Shown here in pieces: positions 33,102 through 44,943 of a stretch of DNA of 64,000 bases (its first letter is position 1; the number at the start of each line of letters is the position of its first letter). The notes beneath the pieces are model-generated. The model worked only from the letters and a program-made list of their open reading frames with translations. It was not told the origin of the DNA and ran no database searches. A program made the position numbers and the translations under genes. Origin of the DNA: Riptortus pedestris (Eukaryota > Arthropoda > Insecta > Hemiptera > Alydidae); assembly GCA_019009955.1 (NCBI GenBank), contig CM032231.1, positions 91,781,001-91,845,000 on the forward strand, given 5' to 3'.

Positions 33102-36100
33102 TGTGAAGAAATGATGCATTATTAATTTTGTACTCTCTTTTTTTTACGGTTTAAATATTTGAAATGTGTTTCGGTTATTTATTACCTTGTTTTTCTTTTT
33201 TCATTAGTTCAATAAAGTAAATTCAATTATAATTTATATCTTTAAAAAAAGTATTGAATATTAATCAAATACATTCAATCCTACTAAAAGCTGTGTGGGA
33301 CATGTGGGTAAATAAACTCCCTCTTTGAAGGTTTAAATTGTAATTCAGTAATATAAATTAGGTAATAAAACGAAGCTAAATGAATAAAAAACGTTTGATG
33401 TTTGAATTAAATATATTATTAATGGAATTGATTCATGACATTGAAATTTAGGAATGAAAAGAACAGTAAAACATTTATTATAATTAGAACAGGGATAAAA
33501 CATCAAAAATAATAATTTATTGATTTTAATTTAAGATGATTAAACCATTGCGCAAAAAGGAGGAAAATAAAAGATCTCAATGTTAAATAGTAGGTAGGGC
33601 GGTATCTTTTTGATCCAATATGGCTCAGTATGAATTTATCTCTGTTGAGCCATATAACTTAAGGCCATGTTGATTAATGGCTAAAATCTGACAAGGGGTT
33701 AGGGCTAAGTATAACAATAAAATAGTTAATCTCTTTGCGGATTACTATACCGGGATTCTCTGTTGACCCATAATTATAAATTTATAAACTTGAATGTGGA
33801 ACTCAAAGTCAATCAATCACAAGCAAGTAACATAATTTGTTAGTTAGGGGTTAGCGCCTTTTTAAACTCAAATTAAAGGCTGTTTGTGGAACAATTCGAG
33901 CAGAAAGTGCAGAATCCTTGGAAGGGCTTGGAGTCATAAATTAAGTTTAGTTGTCTATGTCTGAAGGCTGGCATGAATTTAGTGAGTTGGCGTTATTAAT
34001 GATCTCTTGTACAGAAGGAGTCCACCCACGTCCATTCACCATTTATACCTATATCCTCTTTGAATGTAATTATTCATCTGTTAAAGGGTGTTTTCATAAG
34101 TTGGCCCATAATAACGCCCTTAGCTCTATATAATAGACCTTTGAAAAAGGCCATTTTTTCTCCCTTTGTTTTCTTGCATTTATTGGTGATAATTCTTGAG
34201 AAAAAAAAATGTTACTCGTTTCGTAAGAACTTGCTAACTTTTCCAACCAAAAGCACAGTATACATGGATTTTTATCATCTCCAGATTTTGGTAATTGAGA
34301 TCATCCTTAGTAATCCAAGGAAAGGAGTCGAAAACTGTATAACCATCAGCTGCAAGTTATTATAATCAAAAACCCTTTCAGTAGTGCATCATTTCTGCAT
34401 TTCATCTTTTGAAATGTCACAAAACTGTTTTACTTACTTAAAGTAAGTTTTACTTACAGTAGAGACACATTTAACATGCCATTATATTTTGAAGCCCTGA
34501 TTTGGATTGTCTGAAAAGTATCAGCTACTACTACTTAGTTCAATAACAGTTTAGAAAGCCTAGCTATATTACAGGTTTAAAATGCATTAGAAAATATAGC
34601 GTACAAAAAGTTAGCTATGTTGTCCCGTTTTTATTTAATTTTAATGTGGAATAAACTAGACAAGATCACAAGTAACTAGAGAGAAATATTATTATTCAGC
34701 ATTGAGTTATTACTTTTTAATGAGTTTAGTTTCTAGCAGATGACAGAAGAAGTCTTATTTTTGAGGTTATTTGTTCGACTTTACATGGTTCATGTCCTTG
34801 TACTGAACGAATTCAAATAGTATAAATATTATTTTTACTATTACCATTACCAACATTTAGTCACAAACACTTAGCACTGCAGTCTAGAATTTGTCGTTGT
34901 AGTTTAATCAATTGCATCATTCACAAAATTAAAAAAATTACCTCTTTGAAATAATACTTTCTGATACTCTCTCTTTCTATTCCCCTAAAATATCTTTGTG
35001 CTTCATAATGTCTCTAATATTCTCCACCTTCCTTTTCTTCTTGGCTTTCAACGGACTTCACTGGTTATTTGATCACTTGTTTGTAGAGCTCAACATTTGT
35101 TTAATGGCTTCCTCTAACTTGCTTTTTTTATGCTTGTAAACATGCTAAGAAGTCCCAAATACACGAGAATATATGGTTATAGTGTGCATTTTGACATTCT
35201 TTTTGGTTGATTTTTTCTACGAACTGCTTCAATCATCAATAATTTTTATTTACCTTGTATTTTGGTCTTTCTGAAATTACTTTATGGTCTTAAGGCACTA
35301 CAATCTTGGAAAGACCTGGGCCAAAATAACCTTTAGCAGTTTCAACTGCCCATGGAAGGGCCTCTGACTACCACACTGCTTCAGTGGAATGTCAACTTGT
35401 CAGGAGTAAGTCATGTGTTACATAAATAGCTGAAAATTGTTAGTTGTGTAAATGTCCTACATTCCCTAAATATTTATTTTGTTCCATATTTTATTCACTA
35501 GATTAATGAGAACGACTACAATTTTTAAGTGCGTTTTTTTATTGTCTTGTTCTTTGGAATAGTAATAAACACAACCTTAATAAAATATCAGCACGGCGTT
35601 AGGTGTTAGGAAAAGGAAAATGTTTAGTTATCACTAATTTAACATAGCTGCTGCCCGAGACATATTGAGGCCTAGAATTCTAACCAGGAATATTTGGTTA
35701 TTTTAATATTTTCACAGCTTAAACTTCAAGTATCGATGGAGCTTGGATGAGCAGGTCAGAGAGATAGCAAGGGAGTGGAAAGATGACGTCAGAGTGTTTA
35801 ATTTCCGGCACACTACTTGAAGCATTCGTTCCTCTTTGTAGTACCTCTCTGTGTGCCTTAGTTCCCTTTGTGTTTCTCTCAGTGTGAAATTGCGCTCATG
35901 ATATAACTTTACCAGGTGAACTTCGTCTTGTAAGCTCTTAAATTCATTATAAGGTTTGTCTGATTCTATGAGCGTTAGGCCAGCCCTATGTATATAAATT
36001 AACTTGATCTATTATGGAACTATTTGTGATTGTTCATTTGTGCGTATGGTTTGTATGTAATCATACTTTACATGAATACAACCCATTTTCTAGCATGAAG

Positions 36101-36380
36101 GTCTTTTTCCATTCATTTATTTAGTTTTTTTATTCAAAATTAAGTTCTACTAGCGACTTTGTTTTTTAAAATAAAAAAGATAATTTGGCCCTTTTTAACT
36201 AATGTAAGTGGTAATCCTAGATATTTCATTTTTACATTTTACCCTTAATGCATAATACTTATTTAACGTGAGTAGAAATCCTGCTGCTTTGAACAGTTTT
36301 CAGCTAGTAGTATCCATTAAATAAAGGAAGAAGGAAAGTGGTGTTTTGTAAATATTAAACATTGGAGACGCCTTTATGAA
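33102..36380. other. Unique AT-rich DNA, candidate regulatory patch
   Basis: The largest stretch without recognised repeats. A less AT-rich patch at about 35740-35960 carries a perfect TGACGTCA and a TCAGTG initiator-like site (see findings). Open frames at 33951-34365 are not recognisable. Confidence 0.45.
35784..35791. promoter_or_regulatory. Perfect palindromic CRE-like site
   Basis: TGACGTCA, the consensus binding site of CREB/ATF-type bZIP factors in animals. It lies 95 bp upstream of TCAGTG (35879-35884), which matches the arthropod initiator, within locally GC-enriched unique DNA. One 8-mer can occur by chance about once per 65 kb, so function is only a possibility. Confidence 0.25.
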
Positions 36381-36721
36381 TGAATGAAATGGTTTGAGTG
36401 GGCTGGCCTTCGAGAGTGCTACTCACACACAGTTGGGATCGATGGCATATTTTCATTGTTATGAATGGGTGCGTTTTATCGTGGAAATAGAGGAGAGAGG
36501 GCCATTAGATTTGCATCGTAATTCAATTTCAATGTTTGGCCTCCATGCAAATCTTAATTGTTTGATAACAAATTACGCACTGCCTCCGATGTGAGTCTAG
36601 CTAGTAGGTTAAGTTATAATCTATTCCTTTATATCAACAATGACTAGAATTTCAGTTATTATTTCATGTCGAAGAAGAAATGAATGAGAATACTGAGGCT
36701 TGAATATTTCCCATGTGATTA

Positions 36722-37275
36722 TGTGCACATGTGTTCCACCACTGAAGCATGTGCATACGTGTTCCACCACTGTAGCATGTGCAAACGTCTTCCACCACTG
36801 TAGCATGTGCATACGTGTTCTATCACTGTAGCATGTGTACACGTGTTCCACCACTGTAGCATGTGCATACGTGTTCCACCACTGTAGCATGTGCAAACGT
36901 GTTCCACCACTGTAGCATGTGCATACGTGTTCTATCACTGTAGCATGTGCACATGTGTTCCACCACTGTAGCATGTGCATACGTGTTCCACCACTGTAGC
37001 ATGTGCATACGTGTTCCACCACTGTAGCATGTGCACACGTGTTCCACCACTGTAGGATGTGCATACGTGTTCCACCACTGTAGGATGTGCATACGTGTTC
37101 CACCACTGTAGCATGTGCACACGTGTTCCACCACTGTAGGATGTGCATACGTGTTCCACCACTGTAGGATGTGCATACGTGTTCCACCACTGTAGCATGT
37201 GCATACGTGTTCCACCACTGTAGCATGTGCATACTTGTTCCACCACTGTAGCATGTGCATACGTGTGTCCATTAC
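36722..37275. repeat. 28-bp minisatellite, about 19 units
   Basis: The unit is GTGTTCCACCACTGTAGCAT followed by GTGCATAC. Unit starts fall every 28 bp from 36731. Variants (GCACAC, GCAAAC, TAGGATG, TTCTATCACTG) are arranged non-randomly, indicating higher-order duplication of blocks. Because 28 is not a multiple of three and the unit lacks stops on the minus strand, all three minus frames stay open and give 145-203-codon ORFs; these are artefacts. Confidence 0.97.
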
Positions 37276-38929
37276 TGTCATAGATGTCGAGTGTCCATAG
37301 ATCCATTACTGTCACTTTATTCCGATGATCCTTTACTTGAGACGTCAGAAGTTGGGCGCAGGCACGACGCATTACCCAATGCTGATAAATATGATCTCAA
37401 TATGCTTTTTCTTTAAAACCAGAAAATGCAGCTAATATACTGTTTATGCCCTTGTTCCACATGGCTTTGCACTTGTAAGATGTTCAATTATTTTTTAAAA
37501 TTATCAGGTATATGTGAAATTGTACAATGTTAAAATTCAAATAGTTTATTCAATTAAAGATGAAGAAAGATTACTCCATTTTTCTTCATGATCTCACTAA
37601 ATAAAATCCTTAACCCTACTTGGGAAGAGAACGGAAATCTAAAGATAATTCTGAATGACATCTATCTTCTCAGAAATATATGTTCCAAGTAGAATGCTTT
37701 ATTTACCATTTAAATTATAACACGTGAAGTGGACGTGTTGAAGGGTTTCAGATACTTTTAAAATCCTACTCTAACAGTTACAGTAATTTGTGATACCTTA
37801 ATCGAGACATACGAGTTTCATTACGCTCGACTCGCGTGGTAATTGCAAGTTGCGTAGACACAAGTAGAATTGAAGGCCTTGAAAAAGGTAATCAAAGTTA
37901 TCGTAAGTTTTTTATTTTCACTTTATAAGGTTATGGATTTTTTGGAATCCTCTACATTTTTTTCAGGAATTTCGTTATAACGGAAAGTATTCTGTTCGGT
38001 ATACTTAATTAAAGAAATTTAATTATCAATTGAGAACATCATTTCAATTAATCTTAAATATCTGAACATTGTGAAGTAACGAATATTCAGAGTCTATTTC
38101 ATAGAATGAATGCCGGGAGAGTTTCTCTCCGCGGGAGAATAGAGTCTGCTGCACTTTCTTCGAGATATGTTTGCCGTTGGAAGTGTTAATGGAATTTACA
38201 CTAGAGTTGAACTTTGTGCTAGAAAGTCCCATCCTTTTAGAGCTAACTTGCTGGAATGGGCTTTACTTAGCCAAGAGCAGGAGGCTGTCATCGAAGGGAA
38301 TTGATTTAGACCGCTTACAACAACCCTTCCCCAGGCCGTGTACAGCAAACAACATGGATTGCCATTTGAGAGTCTCGGACACATGCAAGCAATCACACAC
38401 CACACGCCTACAAACATTACAATGCCTATAATGGAAGATGGAAAACAGACCGCCATACAATACAGGAGCTTTCTAGCGTAGTTCTAGATCAATGATACAT
38501 GTATGATCCACTTCATAACTACATCGAAATCAGTCATAACAATAATCTTAATATTGATGATCAGTGGTATTAATCTACTTACAAATTTATTAAGTAATTG
38601 ATTTTAGAAATTTATTAAGGAGTTTATGGACATTTTTATTTATTAGAAATAAATAAAAATAGCCTTAAATAAATAAGAAATTGGTTACAGTCCATCAATG
38701 TTTATGAAATCTGAGTTTAAAATGATTTCTCAGATAGTGTCATTTTATATTTGCATGCAAGAGGTAATAAATAGGTAGGTGCTAATATTTTTAAACTTTT
38801 GCCCACACAATTTTCACGATTGATGTATAGAATATAAGTAGCATTAAATATGTTTTCATCTATTATAAAAATCAGTAGATATACAACGATAAAATATAAG
38901 TATAAAAATATTTTCGGATATATGGAAAA
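37276..38929. other. Mostly unique DNA, one unidentified GC-richer block
   Basis: Weak SINE body traces at about 37590-37655. The block at 38110-38460 is GC-richer and open for 65-86 codons on both strands, without a recognised domain. Confidence 0.4.
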
Positions 38930-39003
38930 AAAAGTCCGTCACGCTGAGGCTGCGTAAACTAAGCAGATTTCCCATGTGAAGTTTTACAATAGAGAAATCT
39001 GCA
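38930..39003 (-). mobile_element. HINE-like 3' end fragment
   Basis: AAAGTCCGTCACGCTGAGGC, then TAAACTAAGCAGATTTCCC and CAATAGAGAAATCTGC: the 3' end and subterminal repeats only. A related scrap (AACGGCCGAACTAATCCG) follows at 39262-39328. Confidence 0.88.
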
Positions 39004-39766
39004 TACTGGTAATACAAGCCCACCATGAGTAAATACAAACGGTAATAAGAAATCTTTCAGTTAATTTTAATAAATTCCCAACTGAAACGGCTTCTGAATT
39101 GTAAAAATAATTTATATATTAATAACTCAAATTTTAGTAGTACAAGAACTAAAGAAGGGGAGGGGGCGGCGGATGAACAGACCGTATTTGCATAAATCAC
39201 ACAAAGTAACAAAGGTAAGATAAGGTTAAAAACGACAGGTAAGGTTAGAAGAAGCTTCCACCTGAGCCGAGAAGTTACGAAAACGGCCGAACTAATCCGA
39301 ACAATAACCGACCACAGCCTTCATAAACAGAAAGTCCGTCACGCAGGGGCTGCGTAAACCAAGCAGATTTCCAACGTGAAGTTTTACAATAGAGAAATTT
39401 CAAGAGAACCAAGCCAACGAAACGGCCGAACTAGCTTTTGGCGGGAAAGTAACTCTCGACCGTTAGGCGCGGAGATTTAATAAAAATGCAAATATCTCGA
39501 TTAATATTCAAGATATAGGAAAAATGTATATAACAATCTTTATAGTAAATTTAATTTGCAATACTTTGCACTATGCAATTTTTCGATCCGATGCATAATA
39601 ACTGAGATATTTCGAATTTTTGAAAATCCCCCCTCTAAACCCCCCCTCCCGCTAGTCCGATTTCAGCCGTTAACGAACTTGATCTTCCTTTTTACATAAA
39701 ACGATTAAATACCTACCGAGTTTGGTGACGATTAAACAAAAATTGCGACCGCTAGAGTGTTAACAG

Positions 39767-39770
<4 letters not shown>

Positions 39771-39828
<58 letters not shown>
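39771..39828. repeat. (TA)n microsatellite
   Basis: TA tract of the outer HINE, abutting the CTAG terminus of the Helitron. Confidence 0.95.
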
Positions 39829-40280
39829 TAGCTCAGATACCCGGCTTCGCTCGGGAATTCATTTGAGGCTGAATGGTGATGGTATATTTTTGGCAAGGCT
39901 TTACTTTGCACAATATTTTTACATTTACCCGTTCCAGGGTTTAGGGTTAATACCCGTTGTTGGCATTTGTTAATAATAAAATTATTTTTTTATGTAAGAC
40001 TTCACTGTCCTGCATATTGTCATATTTCCCGTCTCCTGTGCATTATGTATAGCTTTGAATTATTAAGGAGAAAATATTGACATACATTTGAATTACTTTT
40101 TCAGGTGAGGTACCTGGTAGTTCATATAATATATAATTTTGAACGGACCTCATTTTCGTCATCTCCTGGGTAGGATCGATGGACATTTGAAGAAATTTTT
40201 CGAAACTCGCGTCATGAATACGACCTCAATAGCTGATTTCCCTTAAAGAAAATCTGCTAAAAGAAGTGTTGGTGGTTCAT

Positions 40281-40533
40281 ATAAAAGAAGTGTGGGGCTC
40301 AGGTTAGCCATGCGAGTTAAAGCGTTGACCTTTATCTCACATGGTAATCCTAGGGTGGCGAGTTCGATTCTTGCCTGGGCAAAGGAAATTATTTAGTGAC
40401 GAAATTCATTAAATAACGTCCTGAAATCCCACCCTGACTAGAAAAGGGTGGTAACCTGTAGATAACCCGTCCCGATTAGCCTAAGTTGCAAAAAGTGGAC
40501 GTTAATAAATAATAATAATAATAAAAGAAGTGT
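40281..40533 (+). mobile_element. tRNA-derived SINE, full length, 13-bp duplication
   Basis: ATAAAAGAAGTGT occurs at 40281-40293 and 40521-40533. The SINE starts GGGGCTCAGGTTAGCCATGC, has B box GAGTTCGATTCTTGCC and ends in (ATA)n. Confidence 0.97.
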
Positions 40534-41392
40534 TGAGCAAATGTCTCTAAATAACAAAATAAACAACTTTTGTTATGTGCATATTTGCCGAAACCCCAAT
40601 AGGAAATAATTATTATTAATTTCAGGCCTCCCTTATAGCCCCCACTCCTGCCCGTCCGAAATGTTAGTATGGCTTATTATAAGGAAGGCGTTAGCGCTAA
40701 TACACATACTGAGTGTTTTATTTAGTTCGGTTGAGTCTTTTGTCCCAAATAAAATTGTTGTCTCCCGCTATAATTTTTAGCGCATAACGCCTTTATACTT
40801 CGGTATACGATGATAGTGTATATAAAAAAAAGTTTCTCTAAATAACAAAATAAACAACTTTTGTTATGTGCATATTTGCCGAAAATGCAATAGGAAACGA
40901 AATATCGCTATTTTTAATTTCAGGCCTCCCTTATAACCCCACTCCTGTCCGTCCCTAGAAATGTTAGTATGGCTTATTATAAGGAAATCGTTAGTATTAA
41001 TTCACATAGCGAGTTTGGTTTAGTTCGGTTGAGTATTTTGTGCCAAATAAAATTGTGGACTCCCGCTATAGTTTTTAGCGTATAACTCATTTATACTTCC
41101 GTATACGGCAAAAGTGCATATAAAAAACGTTACTCTAAATTACAAAATAAACAACTTTTGTTATGTGCATATTTGCTGAAAAAGCAATAGGAAACGAAAT
41201 ATCGCTATTTTTAATTTCAGGCCTCCCTTATAACCCCCACTTCTGTTCGTCTTAGAGAATATTAGTATAGCCTAAAGCCTAAGTTGGGCTAGTAGTAATA
41301 TACATACCAAGTTTCATAAAATTCGGTTCAGCCGTTTAAGCGTGAAAAGGTAACAAACAAACAAACAAACAGACACGAAAGAAACAATAAAA

Positions 41393-41877
41393 GTCCGTCA
41401 CGCAGGGGCTGCGTAAACTAAGCAGATTTCCCACGTGAAGTTTTACGATAGAGAAATCTGCCTAATAACAGCTGTAGTAGTAAGTAACCTCTAAACCTAT
41501 TCACGAGAGGGACGAATAATTACAAAAACGGCCGCCAGAGCTCACGGCGGAAAGTCCGAACAGCCACTGCTGCCGAGCACATGCAGAATACAAATGCAAA
41601 TATCTCAGTTAATATTCAAGATAGAGAATAAATGTATATAACAATATTTATAGTAAATTTAATTTGCAATAAGATTGATTCTATAATATTTTTCGATCCG
41701 ACGTATAGTAACGGAGATATTTTGAATTTTCAAAAATCCCCCCCTTTAAACCCCCCCTCCCACTGGTCCGATTTCAGCCATTAACGAACTTGATCTCTCT
41801 TTTTACGTAAAACGCTTAAATATGAAGTTTGGTAATGATTAAACAAAAATTGCGACCGCTAGAGAGTTAACATACAA

Positions 41878-41950
<73 letters not shown>

Positions 41951-42066
41951 AACAGACCTCATTTTCGTCATCTCCTGGGTAGGATCGATGGACATTTGAG
42001 GAAATTTTTCAAAACTCGCGTCATGAGTACGACCTCAATAGCTGATTTCCCTTAAGGGAAATCTGC
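41393..42066 (-). mobile_element. HINE-like element, complete, within the Helitron
   Basis: AAAAGTCCGTCACGCAGGGG hairpin end at left, central (TA)n at 41877-41945, and CCCTTAAGGGAAATCTGCTAA at right. Helitron sequence (GACACGAAAGAAAC on the left, GTTCTGGTGTCTATGACATG on the right) flanks it. Confidence 0.92.
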
Positions 42067-42191
42067 TAACATGTAGTTCTGGTGTCTATGACATGTGAAA
42101 CGAAAAGTTATCGTGAAAATGACCTCAATAGCTGATTTCCCTGAAGGGAAATCTGCTAATATAGAAGTGTGGACAGACATACAGGTTCAGT

Positions 42192-42632
42192 TTAGAATTT
42201 CTTCATGAGATTGATATCACTACTTGTAACTTCTGTTAAAGAAATTATTTTATTTTTTGGCATTAGATGTAGACAGTAGCACTCAGTACCTCGTTTGGTC
42301 TGTTCACACGATTGTAGGAACATTGAGATTCGTAATGGTATGATTGTAAATGACTTTCTAAAATACTGCCACTTGATATCATCCACTCATCTTGGGTCAT
42401 TAAGGTGTTGTGTAGACCACAAAGTGGCTAATTTACTGATGATCTTGTCACCTTTGTGTAGCGAATGAAGCCAAATATAGCTGGTGAAGGGAAATAGGCT
42501 AGTCGTATTGAAGGAATCAGGTTTAGTCGGTCGATCGATGCCATTTACATTGTCCTCAATGAGCGTTATTATCAGTGACAGCGTGGGAGGAGTTGCACGA
42601 GCTAGTGATAACAAATCCACTTCCCTCGGCAC
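42192..42632 (-). pseudogene. Unidentified 145-codon frame with one stop
   Basis: On the minus strand an ATG-started frame of 81 codons ends in TGA at 42387-42389 and the same frame continues open for 64 more codons to 42192. The sequence (for example PFTSYIWLHSLHKGDK, then VDDIKWQYFRKSFTIIP) is not low-complexity and not from any repeat recognised here, but no domain can be named. It could be a decayed gene, an unknown transposon protein or chance. No splice sites or poly(A) signal support it. Confidence 0.2.
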
Positions 42633-43030
42633 ATTTTGCTATCAGTAACTTTTTTCCCCCCACATCGCTATTAAGGGCAACTTTTTTTTTATTTCTTTTA
42701 TTTATATTTTTATAAATATAGAACAGAAATATATCTAGAATTATTTGAATCTTAACGTAATAACAAATGGCTTCGAAGATGTCATAATCTTCTCAACATT
42801 TAACATTTAGTAACTTAGTCGGACACATATCTCACATTCAGCGTCTCTCCTTGAGCATATGACCAAACGCTTACTAATAAGTGAAAAAATTGGTTTTATG
42901 TTGACTAATATTCTGGCTTTAAACACTTTACTGACGAGTTGTAATCAAAACTTAGACGATTAGATCCATACACCTTGAAAAGATTTGTGGTCGCACAAAC
43001 TTCATATTATTGGATTAGGGACAAAGAAGG
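42633..43030. other. AT-rich DNA, nothing recognised
   Basis: No gene or repeat was seen. Confidence 0.4.
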
Positions 43031-43298
43031 CATGTGTAAACTTTATTATTATTATTTATTAACATCCACTTTTGCAACTAAGGCTAATTGGTACGGGTTA
43101 TCTACAGGTTACCACCCTTTTCTAGCCAGGGGGGATTTAGGATGTTATTTGTTTTAAATGAATTTCGCCACTTAATAATTTCCTTTACCTAGGCGAGAAT
43201 CGAACTCGACGCCTTAGTTTTACCTTGTGAGATAAAGGTCAATGCTTTAACTCACATGGCTAACCTGAGCAAATCAATACTGACATGTGTAAACTTTA
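43031..43298 (-). mobile_element. tRNA-derived SINE, 15-bp duplication
   Basis: CATGTGTAAACTTTA flanks the insertion at 43031-43045 and 43284-43298. The SINE reads on the minus strand from GCTCAGGTTAGCCATGTGAG to a TAATAATAATAA tail at the left. About 12 extra bases sit between its head and the right duplication. Confidence 0.95.
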
Positions 43299-43391
43299 GA
43301 TCCAAAATAATCAGACTGGTTCCTTTGAACCACGAACGTAAGTAACGATACACTTACAAATAGTGCTCTACACAAGATTCTATATATCCAT

Positions 43392-44943
43392 CCCTAGAAC
43401 GACACACTGGGGTGTCACATACCCCAGCACGTTTTAAATATTCATTAATTCCTACATGTGTAGGTCTTTCGCCAAATCCCGCCATGTTAATAACATTCAT
43501 TCATAACATAATCGATTCAAATAATCAACTACCACATGTCAGTCTTGAATTGCTATTTTTAGTAATTTGAACTAGTTCTGGGATATCTCACACCCCAGAG
43601 TGTCGTTAGTGTAAGTGTTCAGGGTATCTCACACCCCAGAGTGTCGTCCATTTAGAATTTATCTCTCTTCAAAACCGGATAAGTACGGGATAAAAATTGT
43701 CATGTTCGACGGTTTCCGAACTTTTTATATGGTGAAGGGACCATATACCATATGTTGGGAAGGTTGAATGCCCAAAAGGAACTTCTATCCCTTCATGTTA
43801 TGTAGAGGAGCTAACCAGAAGTATTCATGGAACCTGTAGGAATGTGACAGTTGACAATTGGTTCTCCTCAGTGTCATTATTTGGCAAAATGTTATCAAGC
43901 ATAAGCTAGCAATGGTAGGCACAATATGTAAGAACAAATGAGAAATGCCCTCCTTAATTTGTGACAAAAAGAGAAGTTGGCTCATCAACTTTTGCATTTG
44001 ACAAAGATAAATGCTTACATTCATACTGTCCCAAGCCCAATCTATGCATGATTATGCAATCAATGCATGAATATAATTTAAACAAAGTAAGGACAGATAC
44101 TTTCGACCAAATGTGTAAGGGATACTCGACGGTCAGAGAATCAAGGAGGTGGCTTCTTCAGTTTCTTTTTCGAATGTTGGATCATGCCGGGGTGAACAGT
44201 ATGATATTGTTTACTCTGGTAAAGTGGGACAATAAAATGAAACGCAAAGACTTCCTTTTTGGTCTAGGATATTCACTTTTGGAACCCTGCCTAAAGAGGA
44301 GGCTACAGGCAGAGACATTTCGTCGGTCACTGCGCCTAGGTGTTGAAGACATTTTAGGAATAGAGACGCAAACAAGTAAACATACACTCTTGGAGCAACA
44401 AGTAAGGTGTTCGTTTTGTGAAAGGGGAAAAGACAGGAAGACGAAATTGGCATGTCTGCAATGTAAGAGAGCTATTTGCAATGAAAATAGGGCAGCAATA
44501 TGTCTGCAGTGCAGTGAGTTGTCTTCAGGGACACCACTATGTATTTTATTAATGTTTAATACAAAAAATTGACTTTTTCACCAAGTTTTATTATTATTTT
44601 ACTTCATATTTTTTTTGTGTTAGGGAGCCATACAATTTATATTTTTATTTAGGAACAACATTGAATTTTGTTTTTATTTTTTAGCTAGTTGGCTCGGTTT
44701 ATTTTACTATATCTGGATTTTTGGAAATACATGTGTAAATATTCCATTTTGAAATGATTCATTTTTTTTTCCTAGACCACTTAGATATTTTCAAATGCAT
44801 TATAAGCATCGTAGATTATATCACTTATATTTTACACCAATTTATAAGTTGGTGTAAAGTATATGGTGCCAATTTATAAGTTGGGTGTAGCACACCCCAG
44901 AGTTTCAGATTAAGTTGACTTATAGAAATGTGTCATTCTAGGG
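43392..44943 (+). mobile_element. piggyBac-like transposon, about 1.55 kb, defective
   Basis: The left terminus CCCTAGAACGACACA (43392-43406) is matched by the right terminus TGTGTCATTCTAGGG (44929-44943), inverted with one mismatch. CCCT..GGG ends and the encoded transposase identify piggyBac. Flanking tetramers are CCAT and CTAT rather than TTAA, so the target site has decayed or differs. Subterminal repeats of the type CTCACACCCCAGAGTGTCG recur at 43589, 43629 and 44891, and a CTGGGGT...ACCCCAG palindrome lies at 43408-43428. The N-terminal half of the gene is deleted. Confidence 0.88.
43741..44572 (+). pseudogene. piggyBac-like transposase, C-terminal two thirds, frameshifted
   Basis: A cut-and-paste DDE-type transposase. 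The first readable part (43741-43903) gives YVGKVECPKGTSIP, SIHGTCRNVTVDNWF and FGKMLSS; the D of DNW is the second catalytic aspartate of the family. Frameshifts between about 43900 and 43960 move the frame (KHKLAMVGTICKNK in another frame). From 43961 a clean 203-codon frame runs EVGSSTFAFDKD, YCPKPNLC, then DTFDQMCKGYSTVRESRRW with the third catalytic aspartate, and ends with the cysteine-rich C-terminal domain (CSFC, CLQCKRAIC, CLQC) typical of the family. The first catalytic aspartate and the N-terminal domain are missing. It cannot make active enzyme, although the 3' frame is remarkably open. Confidence 0.92.

Larger units (their letters stand above)
39829..42120 (-). mobile_element. Non-autonomous Helitron, minus strand, interrupted
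   Basis: The 3' end is at the left: CTAG (39829-39832), then CTCAGATACCCGGCTTCGC, the same hairpin end as at 14668. Three tandem internal units of about 290-297 bp (GCCGAAA..CAATAGGAAA near 40589, 40878 and 41174), a (GTTT)n tract at 41352-41372, and the 5' block CATGTGAAACGAAAAGTTATC at about 42086 complete it. Coding sequence was not found. Confidence 0.8.
39329..42163 (-). mobile_element. Nested stack: HINE split by Helitron, SINE and more HINEs
   Basis: The outer minus-strand HINE has its 3' half at 39331-39828, ending in a (TA)n tract, and a short 5' end at 42120-42163 (GACCTCAATAGCTGATTTCC). A minus-strand Helitron fills the space and is itself interrupted by a HINE 5' piece (about 40123-40262), a SINE (40294-40520) and a complete HINE (41393-42066). 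The order of events follows from which element interrupts which. Confidence 0.75.

Noticed and set aside
36621..37372. Three overlapping minus-strand ORFs of 145-203 codons
   Set aside because: All are readings of the 28-bp minisatellite in its three frames; the repeat lacks stops on that strand. No start context, domain or splice evidence.
38171..38460. 86-codon frames on both strands
   Set aside because: No recognisable domain; the plus frame starts with TTG and lacks splice context. Kept only as an unidentified GC-richer block.
44182..44481. Two antisense ORFs of 80-99 codons
   Set aside because: Shadows of the piggyBac transposase C-terminus on the opposite strand.
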